Assembly (NCBI GenBank): GCA_947247005.1
Contig: OX365956.1
Span: 15,892,089 to 15,956,088 of the forward strand
From: Spisula solida
Taxonomy: Eukaryota > Mollusca > Bivalvia > Venerida > Mactridae
DNA length: 64,000 nt
Reading direction: 5' to 3'
Positions 26,237 to 36,880 of this stretch are shown one piece after another; positions within the stretch are counted from its first letter, which is position 1, and each line of letters starts with the position of its first letter. The position numbers and the translations under genes were made by a program. The notes under the pieces were generated by a model. That model saw only the letters and a program-made list of their open reading frames with translations, was not told the DNA's origin and made no database searches.

Positions 26237-26370
26237 AGCCGAGCATAACCTTTTTTACCAGGCAGCTTCCTGCTGAAATATGGCCGGTATATGAGTTACC
26301 CCACCCGTAATTAAACCCGCGTAGCCAGATTAGACGAAAAGCGCGCTAACCATTGAGCTACGGAGGCACT
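26237..26370 (-). mobile_element. tRNA-derived SINE, copy 1
   Basis: In reverse complement it begins with a tRNA-like head containing TAGCTCAATGGTTAGCGCGC (A box) and a diverged B box, and ends with the family tail GGTTATGCTCGGC. It is absent from the matching place in copy A (near 830-870). It lies beside a local tandem duplication. The other copies are 46446-46578, 55635-55770 and 56696-56829. Confidence 0.8.
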
Positions 26371-26374
26371 CTCG

Positions 26375-26640
26375 GTTGACCTCTCTGCACCTACCTATAA
26401 AAAGCATTGTTATATTGCAAAGTACAACCGACGAAGGCATTGTTTTAACTAATCTAATATAAATAATTACCTCCAAACAGTTAATATGTTTTGTTCTTCA
26501 ATATCGACTTAGTTGTTTTTGTTGACCTCTCTGCACCTTCTACCACTGTAAGTACTCGAGGTGTACAAAAAGCATTGTTATATTGCAAAGTAAAACCGAC
26601 TAAGGCATTGTTTTAACAAATCTAATATAACTAATTACCT
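26375..26640. repeat. Local tandem duplication, unit about 146 bp
   Basis: GTTGACCTCTCTGCACCT occurs at 26375 and 26521, each followed by GCATTGTTATATTGCAAAG and CAAGGCATTGTTTTAAC-like sequence. Copy A has a single version (about 680-830). The duplication abuts the SINE. Confidence 0.75.
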
Positions 26641-26879
26641 CCAATAATGATGGTATTATAATTAAATAAATTGTATCTCTAATTAACACCTAACTTTACC
26701 GGAAATTAATTTACATTTGTAATTAGTTATGTATTGCACACGTACTCAGCTGGTTGAATTTTCCCTATTTATGGTAACACGCTTTATCATGTTCGGAGTT
26801 TGTAAACGGCATGTATTTGCAGTTCGACGTCAAATTCTTGATTATGCAGTTTATAAAAAACTGGGACTTCAGCAATGCA

Positions 26880-27815
26880 TTTTCTCGTTCGGTTATGTGT
26901 TGGGAATTGCGTCTTGTATGTCTTTATACCCCAATCACACGAGGGTCGGAATGAGCCGGAATGCCGTAGGAATAGCGATTAGGGGTACATTCTTGTATGT
27001 TCGAAGTGTATTCCGTCTCTATTCCGAGTACATTCTGTCTAATAATAATTAATACTGGTCATTTTGAATGTCTTCAAATGATCTAAACCTAAAATGTATA
27101 TTAATTCAAATATTCCAGATCGCATGCCATTGGAATAGCCAAAATATCACCAAAATGCATAATTTGAGGTGTATTCCTGCGTAATCGAAGTACATTCTTA
27201 ACTAATTCCGCCATATTCTGTTTGTATTCGTAGTACATTCTATATAGTCCGGCCTATTCTTGTGGCCACTTCGAATGTTTTGCGCATGTTCAAAACTATC
27301 GAGATCGATTCGAAGTCGGCGAAATATCGAACGGCTATCGAAATGTATTCTACCTACATTCTGATTACATTTTAAATATTCTTACGGCACTCTGACTACA
27401 TTCGAAACATTACTTAAAACCACTATACGTACTGTTATTAAACACACCACCCGTGCCAGAGACAGTAGAAGAAGTAATTCTACTGTTGCTACCCGTGCTA
27501 AATCCCGTGCAAAACGGTCCGATGACTGTGTGTACCGTAGTGTGAAAACATACGCGTGTACGTTATCCGCTATTATTCCAGACGGATTCGAAGTATATTC
27601 GAATTGTGTTTGAATTGTATTCGAATGGTATTTGGAGTATTCCAACTGCTTATTGACAAGGCTACACTAAGTTTGGTCAATTCGAATTATCATTCGGAAT
27701 GTGTTTCGAATTTTTATTCTTTCTCCATTCCGACTCATTCGGGCCCATTCCGGCTGATTCGAGATTCGTGTGATTGGGGTATTATGTTTTCTGTGCTCGG
27801 CTGGTTAATTATGTG
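26880..27815 (-). repeat. CAGCCGAGCACAG repeat split by a MITE
   Basis: The left part (26880-26926: TCTCGTTCGGTTATGTGTTG) and right part (27785-27815: TATGTTTTCTGTGCTCGGCT) make one reverse-oriented family member when the intervening 855 bp element and one TTA are removed. The uninterrupted partners in copies A and C are 458-560 and 42822-42915. Confidence 0.8.
26927..27781. mobile_element. 855 bp Harbinger-like MITE
   Basis: The ends are TACCCCAATCACACGA and TCGTGTGATTGGGGTA; the inverted similarity continues through GGAATGAGCCGGAATG. TTA occurs immediately outside both ends (26924-26926 and 27782-27784). A 3 bp TTA/TWA duplication is characteristic of PIF/Harbinger transposons. The interior is rich in loose repeats of the form TTCGAAGTATATTC. 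No transposase frame is present; the open frames at 27382-27645 and 27556-27891 are low-complexity by-products. Confidence 0.8.
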
Positions 27816-28212
27816 GGAATGTGTTGAATTTTACTCCATTATTATTATGGTTATTGTCGACTTGTGTCAATTGTCAGTCATATGTGACTAGTTACATTAT
27901 ATTAAACCTATACATGTATTAGCATGCTCATTTCGCCAATATTTGAAATTTGCAATTATATCGTCATGTTGCTACATATAATTTTATGTCTGTTTATTGT
28001 TATACATTCATGTATGCATTGTTTGTTCACATGCCTTTTTATTGGACATTTCGCTTAGTGAAATGTAAAAAATAATTATTTGCGTATGCCTCAAATATTT
28101 GCAATTGATTCCCTTTATTCCCGTTGTAAGAAATTGTGAGCTAACGACTTCGTTGATGTGTCGTTTGAATACTTAGCAGCATGTGTTTCAGACTCAAATA
28201 ATTCATCTACAT

Positions 28213-28303
28213 ACAACTCCAGTCACACCAGAGGCAAAATGAGTCGAAATGCCCTTGTTATTATAACGACACTCCGGCTCATACCTAATCCGGTGTGATT
28301 TGG
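28213..28303. mobile_element. Minimal relative of the 855 bp MITE (hairpin)
   Basis: The left side CCAGTCACACCAGAGG-AAAATGAGTCGAAATG and the right side CTCCGGCTCATACCTAATCC-GTGTGATTTGG are mutually inverted and resemble the termini of the 26927-27781 element. It may be a deletion derivative in which almost only the termini remain. Confidence 0.5.
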
Positions 28304-30240
28304 TACAATAAAATGTACCAGGGAAAGTTCTACAGTGACTGTACTTGACAATGTGTGAACATAATTCGTAGTATATTATATTTAATATGTTCAACCCCAT
28401 TGTCTAGACATCGTATTCTCGTGAGAGTTTTTAATAAAACAAATTACAGTTCATTTGGTTGTAATGCTTACATTGTACTACAATGTTTTTCTAGTGTCCG
28501 TACTCGGTTTCTGATGAACAATAGCGAGGTTGTGAAAGATATGTGAACGAGTAGATCTACCTGTAGCTACGTACATAGAGGTTGCAAATAAAATGTGCTT
28601 GACGAACAATATGTCAATGTGTAAAAAGTTAATAGAAATCGGACAATTGAAGCATGAATACTTTATGATTTGATAATGAGTGTTTATAAAAACTCAAGGA
28701 GTCCATGGTGATGAAATCTTTTATTTCGTTTTCAGTGCAAACGCATACCTGTATGATAGATTACACATTTTATTTTGATCTGTAACACCTCGGTTACATG
28801 TCTAAACTACAAATACCTTTATGACAAAAATACCCCTAAGTAGTATTTCACGGAGACGTACACGTTAAACGTTCACTTTCGCAACCTGCCTAGTTACTGT
28901 ATGTGTACGTTCGTGTGTGTCTGTTATCATTGAGCATTACTTCGTTGTGCTATCATGTTTCATCCATATAAGGCCGATAGTTTACTGAACCGAAATGCTT
29001 GATGCTAAATACCAACCTGGATCTCTAGTAGCATCTCAACTTAAGCTAAACCTCATCTCAAATATTGTCATGTGTCATTGAAATAATTTCCACGAAAGGC
29101 ATGGCTCAAGTTGGCATCGCAACACAGACACGTCATTCTGAGTTTATTACAGTATATATTCAAGAGTTCAAAAATCATATTTATCTAAAATTCTGACTCT
29201 GTTTTGAGTTGATATATTAACTTGAGATGCTGCAGGAGATGGGGGCCAGAACTGAACACAGAATACTTAAGGTATGCATGTAAAGGTTTTTGAAAAGCTA
29301 TGTATAGTTATTAGAAATTTAAGACAGATTGATAGGAACAGGCATTTAATATTCTTTTTTAAAAAAGCACATGGCCAAAATAAGCCATTCGTGAACGTAC
29401 TGCAAGCAATTGATATTAATTTTGTGTTACAGCTAAAATGTATGACCTTATAGTACACAATATCCAAACAACGTAATATTACTTATCAGGGACTCGTAGG
29501 TTGATAGTCTAGAGCATTTTACCGACGGTGTGAACTGGGTGGATTTAGCAGTGTGAACTGTTTCTATAAAGTATTTTCCCATAAAAAGAACAAAACACAT
29601 GACCCAGTAGAAACTCGGAGTTTATTATATTTAGTCTATACGTATGTAAGGAACACACGTACAGTCGTTTTATTACAGAAATGTCAAATCTATTTTTACC
29701 TCGAGTCGATTGGAAACGCGTCACCCCGATCGAAATATAAAATGGGTATACATTGTCTTGATTAAATTTAACAGTAATTTTAGTATTTGTAACACAATGT
29801 CGTCTGTAATGAAGATTCACGGATCACAAACATACAACCGAGTTCTAACTCCCGAGATCATTGCTAATGTAGCAGAAAACAGAACAATTCAAACTCAACG
29901 CACAGGTGTAAATTGTCAATGTCAAAAATAAATGTAATTGCCATTCTCATAATGATAAAGTTAGTTTAATATTTCCTCTGAGCGTTCTATTATAAACCGT
30001 CTTCATGTTTTTTAACGTTTCCAACTTGTTTCCATTTCTGTTTTCAATCCATCGGGTTCGTTTGAGATTACTTAACGAAAAGTGTGTTAATTGGCTGACC
30101 TTTTAGAATGTTAAATGAGAATCGAATGTTTAAAGGTATATAGATATGTATCGAAAATATTAATATGTGCATTCAGAATAGATATATCTTGTTTCACAAC
30201 CTATATACTTAACAGCACTTATATAACAACATTGAAACTC
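28304..30240. other. Downstream of the neuropeptide gene, nothing recognised
   Basis: AT-rich intergenic DNA. It should contain the 3' UTR and poly(A) site of the minus-strand gene. AATAAA on the minus strand appears near 29667-29672, more than 500 bp past the stop, but I cannot show it is used. Open frames here are short and unrecognised. Confidence 0.4.
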
Positions 30241-30948
30241 TTAGCGAGTGACAACTTCTTTTGCTCGTTTTCCTATTAATGAACTGGCTAAATCATCGAA
30301 TGGTCGTTTGTACATGCCATACTGATTGTAACGCGTATCATTGCCTGAAGCACTTCTCTTTCCGACCAGTCCGCTAGCTACGGTGTCGAAATATCGATAT
30401 ATTATTTTTCCAACAAGGCCACTTGCGAGTGTGTCAAAATATCGGGCTCGTTTTCCTATTAAATCGCCTGCAAGAGGATCAAACATTCCGCGTCCGTCGT
30501 ATCGCTTACCAACAAGACCACTGGCTAACGTATCAACTCTTTTACCCACCCAACCACTGGATAGAGAGTCAAAGTTTCCACCGTCGAACCGTTTACCAAC
30601 AAGCCCACTTGCAAGGGAGTCGAAATTGCCCCCGTCGTACCTCTTACCGACTAAACCACTATCCAACGAATCGAAGTTACCTCCATCGTATCGCTTTCCG
30701 ACTAAACCGCTTGCAAGAGAATCGAAATTACCTCCATCATAGCGCTTGCCAACAAGTCCACTGGCTAGGGTATCGAATCTTTTACCCACCAAACCACTTG
30801 CTAGAGAGTCAAAGTTTCCGCCATCGAAACGTTTACCTATAAGTCCACTCGCCAATGAATCGAAACTATGACAGTCATAACGTTTTCCAATCAGTCCACT
30901 GGCTAGGGAATCAAACTTTTCGCCTCTTCTTTTATCGGCATCGCCAAT
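30241..30948 (-). CDS. Peptide-repeat region of the LASGLVamide precursor
   Basis: This is the uninterrupted open frame after the second stop. After IGDADKRR come 13 peptides: two ending LASGLI, then mostly YDGGNFDSLASGLV or short (F/V)DTLASGLV forms. Variants are LDSGLV, SSGWV, FDPLAGDLI, FDTVASGLV and a last PFDDLASSLI. One unit (ARYFDTLASGLV) is followed by GKII instead of GKR, so dibasic cleavage there is lost. A spacer SASGNDTRYNQYGMYKR precedes the last peptide; the tail is AKEVVTR. An open frame that starts at TTG (30855) is not the true start: the pattern continues two peptides further upstream. Plus-strand open frames over this stretch are shadows. Confidence 0.9.
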   Translation of the reverse strand: MGDADKRRGEKFDSLASGLIGKRYDCHSFDSLASGLIGKRFDGGNFDSLASGLVGKRFDTLASGLVGKRYDGGNFDSLASGLVGKRYDGGNFDSLDSGLVGKRYDGGNFDSLASGLVGKRFDGGNFDSLSSGWVGKRVDTLASGLVGKRYDGRGMFDPLAGDLIGKRARYFDTLASGLVGKIIYRYFDTVASGLVGKRSASGNDTRYNQYGMYKRPFDDLASSLIGKRAKEVVTR

Positions 30949-31057
30949 TTATGCTCCGTCATCGGCCGTGTCCGATCCATCTAGAAAGCCAGAGACTCTT
31001 TCGGACCGTTTTAATTTCACATTTTCGGTTTCAACTCAAGAATCTCCGAAAATAAAA

Positions 31058-32035
31058 CTGAAAACACATAACAATCGTTTTATTTTGGCGCAATGTGCAT
31101 CACTGTACATATTGGGATCCGAACCCATACTGCACGACGCCGTCGCCTAGTAAAGCGCTGTAAGAAAGCATTTACCACTCTATCCTTAACAAATTTTATA
31201 TGTGTGCATTTTTATATTTACCCATAACTCGGTCAATACGTGTTTGATCTTGCTGACAGTTTCAACATATCTAGCTTGTGGAATTACAATTCAATTGATT
31301 TGATTACAATCTGATAACAATTTTGAAACATAGATTATAACATGGCCGGCGATTTTGCCTACGGCCTCCATGGTTAATTCCTACGCGTCAAAACTCCAAA
31401 CAATTGTATAACAGCCGGTAATTAATTAAACAAATTATGTCATCAGGAAAAGCCAATGTCACATGTTTTTTTCATGTGTTTGTCAGATTGTTAATGTCGC
31501 TATGTGTCCTCTTTGCTGATCAAGTTCGTATTCAAGTGTATGGTCTTATCACGGAAAATACAATAACGAAAACAATAATAAGAATAAAGCCCAATTTAGG
31601 TTTATAATTACCCATTTTTTGTCTTAAAAGGCACATTCTAACGGCTTACCTCCCCTTGACCATAAAACTCAAAATGTATTTTTGAAAGCTAAAAACTGAC
31701 ATGTTGTTGAGTAAAACATCGCATTCATTTTAACTGCTGTATTTCAGAGCAGAAAAAAACTTCTGTCTTGTGTTATTCGAATGCATATACACAGAATTTC
31801 ATGCAGAAAAATTAACAAATAAAAAAGAAATACGGTCAAAACATGTGCACACTTATTAGATGTGTTAAGTGTTGACATACATAACATGCATTCTAATAGT
31901 TCAGATCATAGTAAACACTTTATTCGAAATACACTTGGAAAAAGTAAATTATTTTTCTTGTGTTTTGACCAACTTCACCAATAGCCGTGTTAGCATTTTG
32001 TGTTTTGCATGCTACATAATTAAGTGTATACGTAC
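31058..32035 (-). other. Intron of the LASGLVamide gene
   Basis: The 978 bp intron is predicted from a donor AG|GTACGTATAC at 32035 and an acceptor TTATGTGTTTTCAG| ending at 31058. Both agree with metazoan consensus and keep the signal peptide in frame with the repeat region. The acceptor half contains a tRNA-like SINE fragment. Confidence 0.7.
31095..31190 (-). mobile_element. tRNA-like SINE fragment in the intron
   Basis: In reverse complement, AGGATAGAGTGGTAAATGC resembles an A box and GGGTTCGGATCCC a B box, separated by about 40 bp. It does not fold convincingly as a tRNA. Confidence 0.4.
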
Positions 32036-32109
32036 CTAATATAAGTTATAAATGATATTATTCGTAGTACTTTTGCCATATAACTGAAGGGGATCTGCAA
32101 GTCCTCGAT
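32036..32109 (-). other. 5' exon with start codon and signal peptide
   Basis: It begins after a good acceptor (TTGTGCTTTTCAG| at 32110) and ends at a good donor (|GTACGT). It has 30 bases of 5' UTR and then an ATG encoding MAKVLRIISFITYI. Because an acceptor precedes it, at least one non-coding 5' exon and the promoter lie further upstream; I could not locate them. Confidence 0.65.
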
Positions 32110-32435
32110 CTGAAAAGCACAATATGAAAGTACGTAATAATATTAGTACATAAAAGATGCATACGTGATGCCTAACATTTATGCCAGTGATGACACGAAT
32201 CTGGTTGTAACGATGCACTCATTCAGAGGCTGAAATGTAATTTGAAATGTTATGCCCCATGTTTACCACGCACTAACTGATTAGGATCAAAACACGTCTA
32301 GTAAGTAAGTAAGTAAGTAATTAAGTATTTAAGACTGTATTTAACGAAGCGACACATTTGGCTTCGCAATCTGCTATGTGGGCCTCAAAGTCTAAAAAAA
32401 TAAGTTCCGCCTTCTCTAGTTGAAAGCACCAATAA
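32110..32435. repeat. Spacer with (GTAA)n microsatellite
   Basis: AAGTAAGTAAGTAAGTAA-like repeats lie at about 32300-32330. The rest shows nothing recognised. It is the expected location of the upstream part of the neuropeptide gene. Confidence 0.6.
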
Positions 32436-33596
32436 CATAGTTCAACTGGTTGGGGCAGTAGAAATGGTGGACACGTGTAGTCTGTACCCTGAATACGTTA
32501 AAGAATACAACAGGTATTTTCGGAAAGAGCTAAATAATATGAATCGCACCAATAGGACTTGAATTATAATATCTATTGTAACAAGTTAAGCTCAGAAAAT
32601 AAATTGCATCCGCTCCAAATAACAATAATACGTTCTTAATATTTGTATTAAAACTTAAGTACACGCCACATTCGAATATCACTACCGCAAACTTAACTGC
32701 ATACATGAACTTTAACTACTTGTTCACGGGACAATCAGAAGCCAGTTCACGTATAATTACGCAATATATTTCCTTTTGAATTCAATTAGCTAACGAGTAA
32801 CTACCGCTTGTCAAACGTGTATTACACTAATAATTCCCATCAGTAATATTACCCTAAGAATATAAAACTAATCAGTTAAAGTAATTCCCGGTTTAATGGT
32901 GCTGTATGTTTATATCATGTCAATACAAACAATTGAATATTATGCTCATCGGCTTACAAAAAAGGAAAGGATAACAATTACGAACATTGAAATGCAGAGA
33001 CAATTTAAACTAATATGTAGAAGTAGCGGCGGCGGCGGCAGTGTCTAGCCACACACGTTATGGAAAGACGCAGAACGTACTATCTATATCCCCTCAAAAG
33101 GATACACCAATCAAGTTAAGAAACTGATTCCCAAACAGTATGACACACGGCATCTCCTTTAAAATTAGCATAATTCCATAAAGGGGGCTTTCGTGCATCA
33201 TTGCATATATGCCTTTTGTTTGCCATGCATTCGCAAAGTTCAGCACAATATATTTTATCCGACAAGACTTAGTTACATACTCACAATGTATTAGTATGTA
33301 GCGTTTTATTGGATGACCCCAGTCACAAAACAAGGTAATATGTACATGTACTCATGCAACAGGCATACATACTGAGAGGCCATAATATCACAAACAACAT
33401 GATTCTGTTATTGGTCTGAGACTTTAAAAAGAGGATTTCCCTTGACCTATCGTTGCCATCTTTTAATCTTATTGATTTTACTCCGAGATTCAATCGTAAT
33501 TCTAAGACATTTCCATTGTATGACTCATGTGGGATTGCAGTATTGTTTTTATAATTCAAAATATTAATTGTCATGAAATATAAGGCGTTTTGTAAC

Positions 33597-34573
33597 TACG
33601 AGGGGTGGTCAACAAATACGCGGGAAAATGCTCTGAAATATTTGTTACGTGACCAATTTTAAAGAAAATCGGTCTGGTTCTAGATTGAAGAATTACAAGT
33701 ACATACCTATAAAACATTAAGCCTAAAGAATTATTTAGTGAAACTAACATAGAAACAGCAACACCACTATGGCTACACCGGCCCAACGTCATCACGACGT
33801 CGTTACATAAATCATTGTTCATACTCATTCGTGGCACAATTTATTATGTATAACGCATTTAATGATTCTCAAAATATAGCTTTACAACCAGATACACTTC
33901 CTTGATATGTCAACAGAAACTCATTTATTTTTCTTTGCAACTTGCAAGTAAATTATCAGAAATAGCTGCGGGAGAACGTAAATACAGATTACGTAATTTG
34001 ACGTTATTAACGTCGTATAGCCCATTCGCATATCGGCATTGATTTCACATGACTACATATGAGAGAATATGCAAAACAGACACCAGTTGTGTATGCTATT
34101 ACATATTTGTTGCATTTTGTATATTGCCATTGCTATTTTATGACATTTCGTTCGCAACACAATTTTTCGCAGCCGATTTCTGTATCACACTCATTCTTCG
34201 ACTATGACTTCGATGCAAATGGCTCTAAAATGAAATTTTGACGTTAAAACATTTTTTTGAAATAATGAATGTAATGTTATATCATTGCATATTCATAACT
34301 AACCCGTAAGAAAATGATAATATTACAAGAGCACGAATGATACGTATTCGTTTGCTACGTGCAACGTTGGAAAATATGAAAATTTGGGCCGCATGACGTC
34401 GAGTGACGTTGCCATAGGAAACCGCGTTCGTTCTGATTTTGGTAAATATTGATGGTCAGCAGTGAATCAATTTGAAATAAATTTATCTTCATGTTTAGAA
34501 AGTTTCATCGACTTACAATGACAAATAAAGAAATGATAGCACTTTTTCGCGTATTTGTTGATCACCCCTCGTA
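33597..34573. mobile_element. Mariner-like non-autonomous element, 977 bp
   Basis: The inverted ends read CGAGGGGTGGTCAACAAATA and TATTTGTTGATCACCCCTCG, each bounded outside by TA. A TA target and CGAGGG-type ends are typical of Tc1/mariner transposons. D1 has no insertion at the corresponding place (14981-14995). The inside shows only short open frames (33571-33837 minus and 34059-34241 plus) without a transposase signature. Confidence 0.85.
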
Positions 34574-35384
34574 TTATAAATGCGTCGCCAAACAGTTGTT
34601 AGCTGACGCTAATGTAATACCCATAATGCTACGATTATATATATGTACACTACTCATAATGTAACAATAGCTACCATTTCATATTAAAATAAGAAACATA
34701 AACTTATTTAAAGTTAATTATTTGTATACGCGTACACTAAAAACTAAATGAAATAGTTTTGGACATATTTACCAATGAATAATATTTTTGTTTTACTATG
34801 CCTGAAATACCCTGAAAGCAAGGTTTTCTAGGGTATAATCGCATTAGGTAACACTCCACAAGCGTTTCAGTTTTGTTACATTTCTAAACCCCACTCCGAT
34901 TGTTGATTTGTTCCCTACTTAATACATTTTTGAGGGGGGAGGGAGAAGATTATTATTTTGCCTTCACACCGTAAAGACAAAAGGACATAGCCATAATAAC
35001 CAATGTATGGTCATAGAAAGGTCACGCAATATTAGTAGAATATTATTACAGTAGGGATTTATTTGGTTGTTACATTAGTGTGGAATTATATTGACATTGA
35101 TTCGAATGAAGTGATTTATGGAGGGTTTATGTAAATATTGTGGCTTATGACAGACAAGACATATTGTGGATAATCTGTAGGAAAGGTTGACACAAAAGTG
35201 CCACATGTATAGCAACCGATACTGTTAAAAACATTCTGCCGACTTTTTTTTCCATGTTTTAATATCAGTCAAAACGCCCGTACACCAATACAAACAAACA
35301 GGAAGTAAACGTATTATTTGTCCAATCCGTTTTATGTAACATTCATTGTGAACAGTTTGTGTCAAAAACACGTACTATGAAGTT

Positions 35385-36640
35385 CATCTCCACTGGATAA
35401 ATGCTTAATTGACATTTATTTATAAAGAAATGCAAGATCATGCCTTTTGGAAAGTTTGTAAATTCTTTGTTCGGTGGCTTCAGTTAGTCTAAACTATTGT
35501 CAGCATTTTTATTTGCATTTTAAATGTTGGTCTCGGTGTCCAAATCCGCACTAATCTTTTCATTGTGATTGCAGACACTGTGACCACTGAATGCAATCTA
35601 TAGGAAGGATGATATGACGCATATCTAGCGTTAATTGCTCTGGAAACGACATTCTCTATGAAACATACTTGCTGTGAATGGGTCAAGTACGCAGCATTAT
35701 ATAACTCATCAACATACGTCGACAACTTCATTGTTATCAGTCCACGTCGGTTAATGTTGCTTGATGTATATATAGGAGTAGTAATTTAAAACACTTTTAG
35801 ATACGACATCAACATATTAGATAATGTACCGATACAAATCGACCACGTAACAATTTGAATACATGTGCCTTTCGTGCATTCTTGTTTCTATTAAGTGTTG
35901 CCTATCAGGTTCGATTTGAGTATATCTACGATTTAACTATGGCATATCTAATGAGCGAGTTTTTAAAATCATTATATGGTTAGTTCTGTCGGCTATTTTG
36001 GATCAATTTGCTAAAGTGGAAAGGTTATACGAATGTATCAACAAACCTCCTATTGATTTGACAAACGCTCTTGTATCATATTTCGGAATTCATTAAATAT
36101 ACAGTATACAACATATGATATCATATCATTTTGACAATTAAACAATGGTGCGTATCAATTGTATTAATAATGGCTATTGATTTAGATATAACTGATTCGG
36201 TTATATTTTTAGTTATTCTATACATTGATATGATGTTAATAGTAGCAATAGTTACTTTTAGACTTTAAAAGATACCAACGGATATATATATATCTCTATA
36301 AGCCGATTTAAATGTATCATGTATCACCATACTTAAATAATCCATTTGTATCATATATTATGTGATGTTACGTGTCTTTTTTAATACAACATATTGTATA
36401 CACTTCTCAACAATTCAGAATAGGCGGCATCACCCAGCCAACCACGCAAGAGACAGACAATGAGCGCAATATCCATATCACCTCAAAAGGATATTTCAAG
36501 TCAGCCTATATACTACTACTATGAATGGCACACTACATGGTCTCTGAAATAATCTCAAAATGTGATGTATTGGGCGCTTTATTCAATACATTTGATGACC
36601 AATACATCAAAGGAATAACACAGTTCTGATTTTAATCCCC
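35385..36640. other. D2-only block, about 1.25 kb
   Basis: D1 has only about 90 bp at this place (near 15580-15670). Near 36420 the block carries another member of the GGCAGTGCCTAGCC family. An 80-codon minus-strand frame at 35489-35731 has no recognised domain. No clear terminal repeats. Confidence 0.45.
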
Positions 36641-36814
36641 ACTATGTATCGGTGACAGTTCCAAGGCGGTTTGTCGCTTCTTATATTTCACAGTTTCTTT
36701 ACGTCACTTTGTTAGCTGACATGTGTCTTTTATCTCATAATTCACTTTCAATAATAGTCTCCTTAATTATGTAATGTTTGTTATTTACCAAGGGTTACTT
36801 TACAGTAAAAGATA

Positions 36815-36880
36815 ACAGAAAACCGAACATGGGAGGCAGCACTCAACTTAAAACAGCCGAGTACAGAATACATTAAAACA
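36815..36880 (+). repeat. Dispersed repeat, CAGCCGAGCACAG family
   Basis: The D2 counterpart of the copy at 15838, with AACAGCCGAGTACAGAATAC. Confidence 0.6.

Larger units (their letters stand above)
21245..28110 (-). repeat. Segmental duplication copy B (inverted)
   Basis: This is the reverse-oriented counterpart of copy A. Reading down the plus strand it runs from the partner of 12160 (near 21245) to the partner of about 430 (near 27820). It then matches 41997-42275 of copy C in reverse, i.e. sequence that would lie upstream of copy A's left edge. It has no foldback insertion. It carries its own insertions: a SINE, a local tandem duplication and an 855 bp MITE. Compared with A and C it lacks about 430 bp (the partner of 1-430). 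No gene recognised. Confidence 0.85.
30241..32109 (-). pseudogene. LASGLVamide neuropeptide precursor, two in-frame stops
   Basis: Predicted secreted precursor of amidated neuropeptides of the molluscan LASGLVamide type. Model: 5' exon 32109-32036 (start ATG at 32079-32077), GT-AG intron 32035-31058, coding exon 31057-30241. The join is in frame (phase 2) and gives 286 codons before the terminal TAA. Residues 1-19 form a strong signal peptide (MAKVLRIISFITYI then SFIFG). Residues 60 onward hold 13 peptides of the form (F/Y)D-G-NFDSLASGLV, 12 of them followed by GKR (amidation glycine plus dibasic cleavage). Two stops lie in frame between signal and peptides: TGA at codon 22 (31038-31036) and TAA at codon 51 (30951-30949). 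Called a pseudogene with caution: the 200-codon repeat part is intact, so a null allele, base error or unrecognised splicing is possible. Confidence 0.7.

Noticed and set aside
30341..30842. Two long plus-strand open frames opposite the neuropeptide repeats
   Set aside because: They are antisense shadows. The minus strand shows signal peptide, dibasic sites and amidation glycines; the plus frames show only the complement of that repetition.
30241..30855. A start at 30855 for the neuropeptide frame
   Set aside because: The codon there is TTG within a peptide unit. The same frame holds two more complete peptides upstream and a splice acceptor at 31058.
33571..34241. Transposase fragments inside the mariner-like element
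   Set aside because: The open frames are under 90 codons and show no helix-turn-helix or DDE/DDD-type motif.
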